Positions 59,188-64,000 of a DNA stretch of 64,000 nucleotides are shown here, one piece after another. Every line of letters begins with the position of its first letter. Positions within the stretch are counted from its first letter, which is position 1. Where the stretch lies: NCBI GenBank assembly GCA_000697665.1, contig KL197711.1, positions 859,142 to 923,141 of the forward strand, given 5' to 3'. The position numbers and the translations under genes were made by a program. The stretch comes from Jaapia argillacea MUCL 33604 (Eukaryota; Basidiomycota; Agaricomycetes; Jaapiales; Jaapiaceae). Below the pieces are notes generated by a model that was not told the origin of the DNA, made no database searches, and saw nothing but the letters and a program-made list of their open reading frames with translations.

Positions 59188-60454
59188 ATGCCGACCGCAT
59201 TGTCACCCCCAACTTTGTTTCCTGCCCTTACAAGGGAATCAGTGTTATCCTTCCAGTTCTCTTCGTGGTACCCACAATTCTCTCGCATCTCTGTGAAGTC
59301 GACCATCATCCGCCCGCTGAGCAAAGAGTTTCAAGATTACCTTCACTCGGACGGGGTATTCATTCCCGAAGGATCTGAAAACACGTTCGTGCATCCTTGA
59401 GTTCGACGAGGGGATCCACCCACCAACTTTTACATCAGGGAGGCGCACATATCTGCTTCCGACGACGATTCAGACGATGACTCAGATGAGTCAAGCCCGA
59501 GTGTCTCGTATGCCTTCCCCGACTTGGATGCAAGGATACGACAGGTCATCACCGCCTATGGAGGTGTCTTTCCGAAGCTGAACTTCTCATCGCCCAGGGT
59601 ACGTGTTACTCGTTTCCCTGACGTTCTCCTCATAATCTGCGTTCTTCAGGATGCAGCATGGGTCTTGCCCCCAGGATCCCCACTAAAGTGCACCTCCCCT
59701 GCGGAGGTATACATGCTCCTCAAATCCTCTGACTTTATCTCGCACGATCTCGACCCCGAGAATGTCTTCGAAGGTTGCGAGCCCTACGATCAAGGAGGGT
59801 ACGAACTCGAGCTCGTCCTACGCAAGTGGTATTCTATCGATCGCAGTCGAGAGTTGAGGTGTTTTGTCCGACGAGATATATTGATCGGTGAGTAGCACCC
59901 TAGATCTGCGTATTGTGCTTGACGTTATTGGTTATATAGGGATATCTCAACGAGATCCCAATTACTACGACTTTTTGAACGAAGAGAGTACCCAAACACG
60001 GATCGCTGAGACGGTCAAACGGTTCTGGGAAGACAACATCAGGGGGAAATGGGGAAACAGCCCACATTGTGCGCCTTCTTTCATTGTTTCCCGGCACGGA
60101 CATGGTCAATCTAAGATTACGATAGACGTCTTCGATGTTCTGCTTACACGGGACCTATCCAACGCCCACATTCTGGACTTCAACCCGTTTGCGCCAAGGA
60201 CGGACCCACTCCTGTTCACCTACGAGGAACTTCTCTCGCTGGTAACGGGCCCCAGATCCTCCATTCCCGAGCTAAGGGTGATTGATTCCCGTAGTCATCC
60301 GTCAGCCATACGCAACGCCCCAGCACACCAACACAATATGATCCCACTGGAGGCCTTAAGCATCAGTTCCGGAAGGGACATCGAGAGCTTTACTGAAACA
60401 TGGCACGAGGAAATCAAGAGATCAATGGAAGAGGAATCAGAGTCAGATGGTTAG
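59188..60454 (+). CDS. CDC123: Cdc123 (D123 family) eIF2 assembly factor
   Basis: ATG at 59188; the family start FQFSSWYPQFSRISVKSTII is followed by PLSKEFQDYLHSDGVFIPEG. An acidic stretch (SASDDDSDDDSDESSPS) precedes the core: FPDLDARIRQVITAYGG, FPKLNFSSPRDAAWVLPPGS (the NWSSPKDA-like motif), SPAEVYMLLKSSDFISHDL, ELVLRKWYSIDRSRELRCFV, GISQRDPNYYDFL and ILDFNPFAPRTDPLLFTYEE. These give an ATP-grasp-like fold with its conserved Arg and Asp residues. Cdc123 binds eIF2-gamma in the cytoplasm and is needed to join eIF2 subunits. The short gap (88 bases) after the nuclease stop means the promoter may overlap that gene's 3' end. Confidence 0.92.
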
Positions 60455-60687
60455 GGCTTCGACGAGTTGTGGACGTCGTCGGTGAACGTCGGACACAACG
60501 CTGCTCATAATGCATCAATACAACTTCCATTTATGAGGCCCTTCCACCAGGCATGACAATATACGTATAAGAGCACGTCTAATCAACCAAGTATCAACTT
60601 CGGGACCCAAAATGCAAGGGCAGCACCACGAAATGACAAATGGTTGCGAAAAGCGACAAAACAGGGAGACAAGAAATGGGCAAAGAT

Positions 60688-62475
60688 CTACTTGTCGAGG
60701 ATTTCGACACCAGAGTCGCTCAAGTCGGTGTTGGGGAACACCGGCTTTGTCGCCGCAAGCCCGTACGCATTCTTATAGAAAAGGACGTTGCCTTCATCCT
60801 CAACGAACTATGGGGACAAGATCAGAGGAGATACGGTGCAGCTAGTCACGACAAGACAAACCTTGCACTGTTGGAATACCCTATAAACCTCAGCCCAACC
60901 ACCGGGTCGGCCCTGGAGCTTAATACCAGCACTCTCCAGTCTCTTGCGAAGAGCATATGTGGCTTCCCAAGCATGATAATGAGGGATCTTGCTGGCTACA
61001 TGATGGGCGACGTGGGTCTCCGAGATCCCGTGGGTAGCAACAGCGCCGAGCCATCCCATGATTGGGCCAAGGTCACCGAGGAGATTGCGGTCCAAAGTGG
61101 ACAAAGCACCGCGGGGGAAGGTGAACTCGGCAGCGCGGTAGTGGGGAAGAAGGGGATCGGTGTGCTGGAGGAAGGTGATCAAGACAAGCCAGTGGTTGAC
61201 CCTGAGTGCAAGATATCAGGCAAGGTACGAGGACAACCCAAAGCCAAGATCACAAACCAGATATAAGGCACGAGATACAGCCGGAAAACTTCAGCGAATC
61301 CTTTATAATAGATCCAGGAACCGACGGCGCCCAACCAGAGAACGATGCCAATGTCCGACATGAAGATCTGGCCACGCTGATGCGGTGCAAACATAACGGC
61401 GGAGGGGTTGAAGTCTGTCAAGTAGATAATTAGCCGCACAGTTAGGATTAATGTTGACGGAACAACTCACGGTTAGAGCCTCTTGGGTAACGCTTTTGGC
61501 CAGAAGCATTCCTGATCAGGTACGCTGGCCAACCTGCAAGCTAAGGTTGGGCGCTGATCAGCGTACTAAAAATTCAGCGTGCGTCATATCCACTCACCAA
61601 GTAACTGGCAGCACCAAAAGCAGCACCGATGGGCGAATCACCCAAAGCCTCCCAGAACTCGGCCTTCAAGTCATTTGAGATGCTGGAACCGAGAATATCC
61701 TCTTTGCTGGGATCAAAAGCAGGGAGCCCCAGTTGTGAACGAGTCTTGGGGACGAAGACCTGGTCCTGGGTCATATGACCAGTCGAAGCATGGTGTTTGC
61801 CGTGAGTAATTCTCCATGAGTGGTAAGGCACGCCGAGTCTAAACGAAGATGAGGAACAAGATAAGCACCACGAACGTGACCAGGGGGTGAAAATGAATTG
61901 GCAAAAGAAGACATTTGCCATTTCACTTCGGAGTCCAGGGGGTTTGTGAAAAAACTATCGACTTACGCAGAGTGCAACACCCATCCCACCGCGTTGTTGA
62001 TAGTCTTAGACTCGGAGAATGCTTGATGACCACACTCGTGAGCAACGACCCAAAGACCAGTTGCAAACAGTCCAGTTCCGAAGCCATAGAATGCCCAGAG
62101 TGCAAGACGAGCGAAGGGATAGAGGGCTGGATGACGGAGGTCCAATACCTCAGGAGTGATGAAGGTGTCGAGGAATGTTGCGGTTTTGTAGATTCCAGCA
62201 ATGACGGCAACATCCATAAAGCTAACACGATCGCGAATCAGACGCGTCCGATGGCGGAAGAATGCTGGCCACACTCACATGTACAGCGAAGACCTAAACG
62301 CTGACCGCTTGTGACAATGCGCACTTTACAGGAAGATGAGCCTCCAAAACCATATTATACTCTGGAAAGAAACGTACGGAATGGCCGACAACAAGTCCTT
62401 GACGGTGAGGTCCGGCACCACAAATGTGTTTTGTTCGACGGTGGTGAAACCGACTTTTGAGGATACGGACGACAT
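60688..62475 (-). CDS. Delta-12 fatty acid desaturase (oleate to linoleate)
   Basis: ATG at 62475: MSSVSSKVGFTTVEQNTFVV, PDLTVKDLLSAIP, then across an intron AHCHKRSAFRSSLYM. Three histidine boxes are intact: HECGH (near 62020), HGKHH (near 61800) and HVAHH (near 61005), which bind the di-iron centre. Membrane helices include LALWAFYGFGTGLFATGLWV and FMSDIGIVLWLGAVGSW. The tail GWAEVYRVFQQCKFVEDEGN and VLFYKNAYG ends VEILDK before TAG at 60690-60688. The enzyme works in the ER on oleoyl lipids with cytochrome b5. WRITHGKHHASTGHMTQDQV is the delta-12 type context, although a delta-15 or bifunctional enzyme cannot be excluded from motifs alone. Confidence 0.92.
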
Positions 62476-63159
62476 GACCAGGTCTAACGTCTAATGAGAG
62501 AAAGGCAGCCTGGAGATGGGGGGTGGAAGAGCCTGAGGAACACCGTCCTCACATTTCCGACTTTTTATTATGGGGTGACCTGTTCGGCCGTTTCCGTAAA
62601 AAGGCCTTGGGGTTGTTCAAGGTGGCACGGTCGCTTGCCATTCCTTTTTCACAGCAACCTGTTATTCGGATTCTCGGATTCTCCGTCCTGGCTTGCTCAT
62701 TTTCTCTCCGTCGTTCGACTTGCGATTTTCACAAGCTCTAGGCGCATACAGGCCACCCTTTCCCTCCCTTTTCACTCACCCCACCCTCACATTCTGATCT
62801 ATCCTGCTTTCGGTATCCTGTCTTGGTCCCCGCTTTATTCGGAGCAGGTTCATCGCCACACTGGGGTTTGAAAGAGCCTATGTATCAGATATATCAATTG
62901 GGGCGATACTATCGACTACCTTCAAGCTTCGCTCTATTCTCGGGCCCACCACACCACATTCTTCTGCGATGGTGGCCCCAGAACGGGGATTCAGATTCAG
63001 ATCGGGACCCTTCTTTTCGTCGTTGGGGTATAGCCTGTGCGATAACATAGATATGAACAATACATGCACGAGCGTCCGTGAAAGCGAAGAGAAAGACTAC
63101 AAAGCGAATCGCAACGAGACGGAAATGAAAGCGCTGTCCGCCACGGTAACCCCCTCAGG
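62476..63159. other. Upstream region of desaturase gene
   Basis: About 680 bases between two minus-strand genes. Pyrimidine-rich tracts (62640-62830) on the plus strand; no gene recognised. Confidence 0.5.
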
Positions 63160-64000
63160 CTACTGCAAATCCTTCAATCGCATCGCAACTCCCTCCAGAA
63201 ACGCCAGCCCATCCTTAGTCAACGTCCGTCCACTACTCCGATTCGTGATAGCCCCAAATTCAACAACCATCTTCGCCACCTCCCGATTATTCCTCGCAAC
63301 CCCAACATCTCTCTTCAACGCCCCAAGCTTATTCATTTTCACATGCCTCGGTTCGGGTGCTTCTTCTTCTCCATCACCACCCTGCTGATTTCCATTCGCA
63401 CTATTCCTGCCGTTTCGATTTCGGGACGTCCGTAGTGGTACGAGGAACACAGAAGGATCCGCCAGTTGTTTGTGCAGTGCGTCCAAGAACGAGAATCCTT
63501 CCTTTGTCAACGTCCGAGATGTGTGGGCTTTGAGAACTCCGACAAAGTCGGCCACTAGTCGAGCCAGTTCGCGGTTTTCAGCTGCTTTCAAAACATCCGC
63601 TGTTAACTCGAGCAATTGGCGAGCTTTGGGCAGTCGGTCGAACGCTGGGGGTCGCCGATCGCTGGCATCACTACTGCTGATAACAATGACTTCGTCGGCA
63701 GGTGGAGGTGTCTTCTTTGCTGTCTCGTCCTTGGCAGCGTCGTCCTTGGCAGCGTCGTCCTTGGCTTGACGTACAGCATCCTGGACGTTCTTTCGATCAC
63801 CAAGAACAGGCCGGGCATCGAGTCGCAGATTGGCAAGATCGTTGAGGACTTTCTCCATATTCTCTCCGTCCTGGTTTTGTCGGGGTCGAGGGGAGGCTGG
63901 AAGTGGTTGCGGCGTCAGCAGCCGTTGAGGCAGAACCGCCGGCCGTAGCTGCTGCTGGACGGGATGTCAAGAGATTACCCATCGGTGGGGGGCCTGAAGA
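63160..64000 (-). CDS. C-terminal part of an unrecognised protein with an internal repeat (runs off window)
   Basis: The open minus-strand frame ends at 63160 with VAMRLKDLQ. Upstream the frame continues past the first ATG (63858) through a Gln/Pro-rich stretch (PQRLLTPQPLPASPRPRQNQ), then meets an acceptor-like CAG near 63950, so the start lies outside. An Asp/Lys/Ala pentad repeat (KDDAA, about 63715-63770) leads to two related modules: ENRELARLVADFVGVLKAHT with SRTLTKEGFSFLDAL (about 63475-63595) and NNREVAKMVVEFGAITNRSS with GRTLTKDGLAFLEGV (about 63190-63300). A nuclear-like basic linker sits between them. I do not recognise the family. Confidence 0.7.

Overview
The window is nuclear DNA of a filamentous basidiomycete, most likely an Agaricomycete. 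Genes are dense and alternate between strands. Most have many introns of about 50-65 bases with GT..AG ends, and several families present (DUF6533 membrane proteins, an F-box protein with a hydrophobic, leucine-rich tail, a secreted Ala/Thr-rich protein with a Cys-rich tail) are typical of that group. I saw no tRNA, rRNA, CRISPR array, retroviral or other virus-derived element.

Left part (1-28.7 kb). Two DUF6533 genes lie in tandem on the minus strand, the first cut by the window edge. They are followed by an NDP-kinase-fold protein with a changed catalytic site, an RNF216-type RBR ubiquitin ligase, a Derlin (ERAD), a one-domain dsRNA-binding protein, an F-box protein, a SCOC-like coiled-coil protein, the proteasome ubiquitin receptor Rpn13, an ARL8-type GTPase, mitochondrial Pet127, a universal-stress-protein-domain protein, a 3-beta-HSD/epimerase-type SDR, and a kinase-like protein with a PLK4-type cryptic polo-box but altered kinase motifs.

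Middle part (28.9-47 kb). This is the most unusual region. An apparently active M3 (thimet/saccharolysin-type) metallopeptidase is followed by a head-to-tail segmental duplication of about 6.4 kb (about 32.77-39.16 and 39.16-45.61 kb). Each unit carries an M3 paralogue that has lost two of its three zinc ligands, then a small coiled-coil gene (decayed in unit 1, intact in unit 2), then the 3' part of an ERG26-like sterol dehydrogenase (a fragment in unit 1, joined to the full gene in unit 2). A near-identical patch inside the two units suggests later gene conversion.

Right part (47-64 kb). POP1 (RNase P/MRP), a borealin-type chromosomal-passenger subunit, a mitochondrial inner-membrane coiled-coil protein, a secreted Ala/Thr-rich protein, a secreted endonuclease/exonuclease/phosphatase-family nuclease, CDC123 (eIF2 assembly), a delta-12 fatty-acid desaturase, and the C-terminal part of an unrecognised two-repeat protein that runs off the right end.

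No single pathway links the genes, though protein quality control recurs (RBR ligase, Derlin, Rpn13, F-box). Exon joins were read by eye. Gene ends are usually firm where a conserved tail and stop are visible; internal splice sites are less certain.
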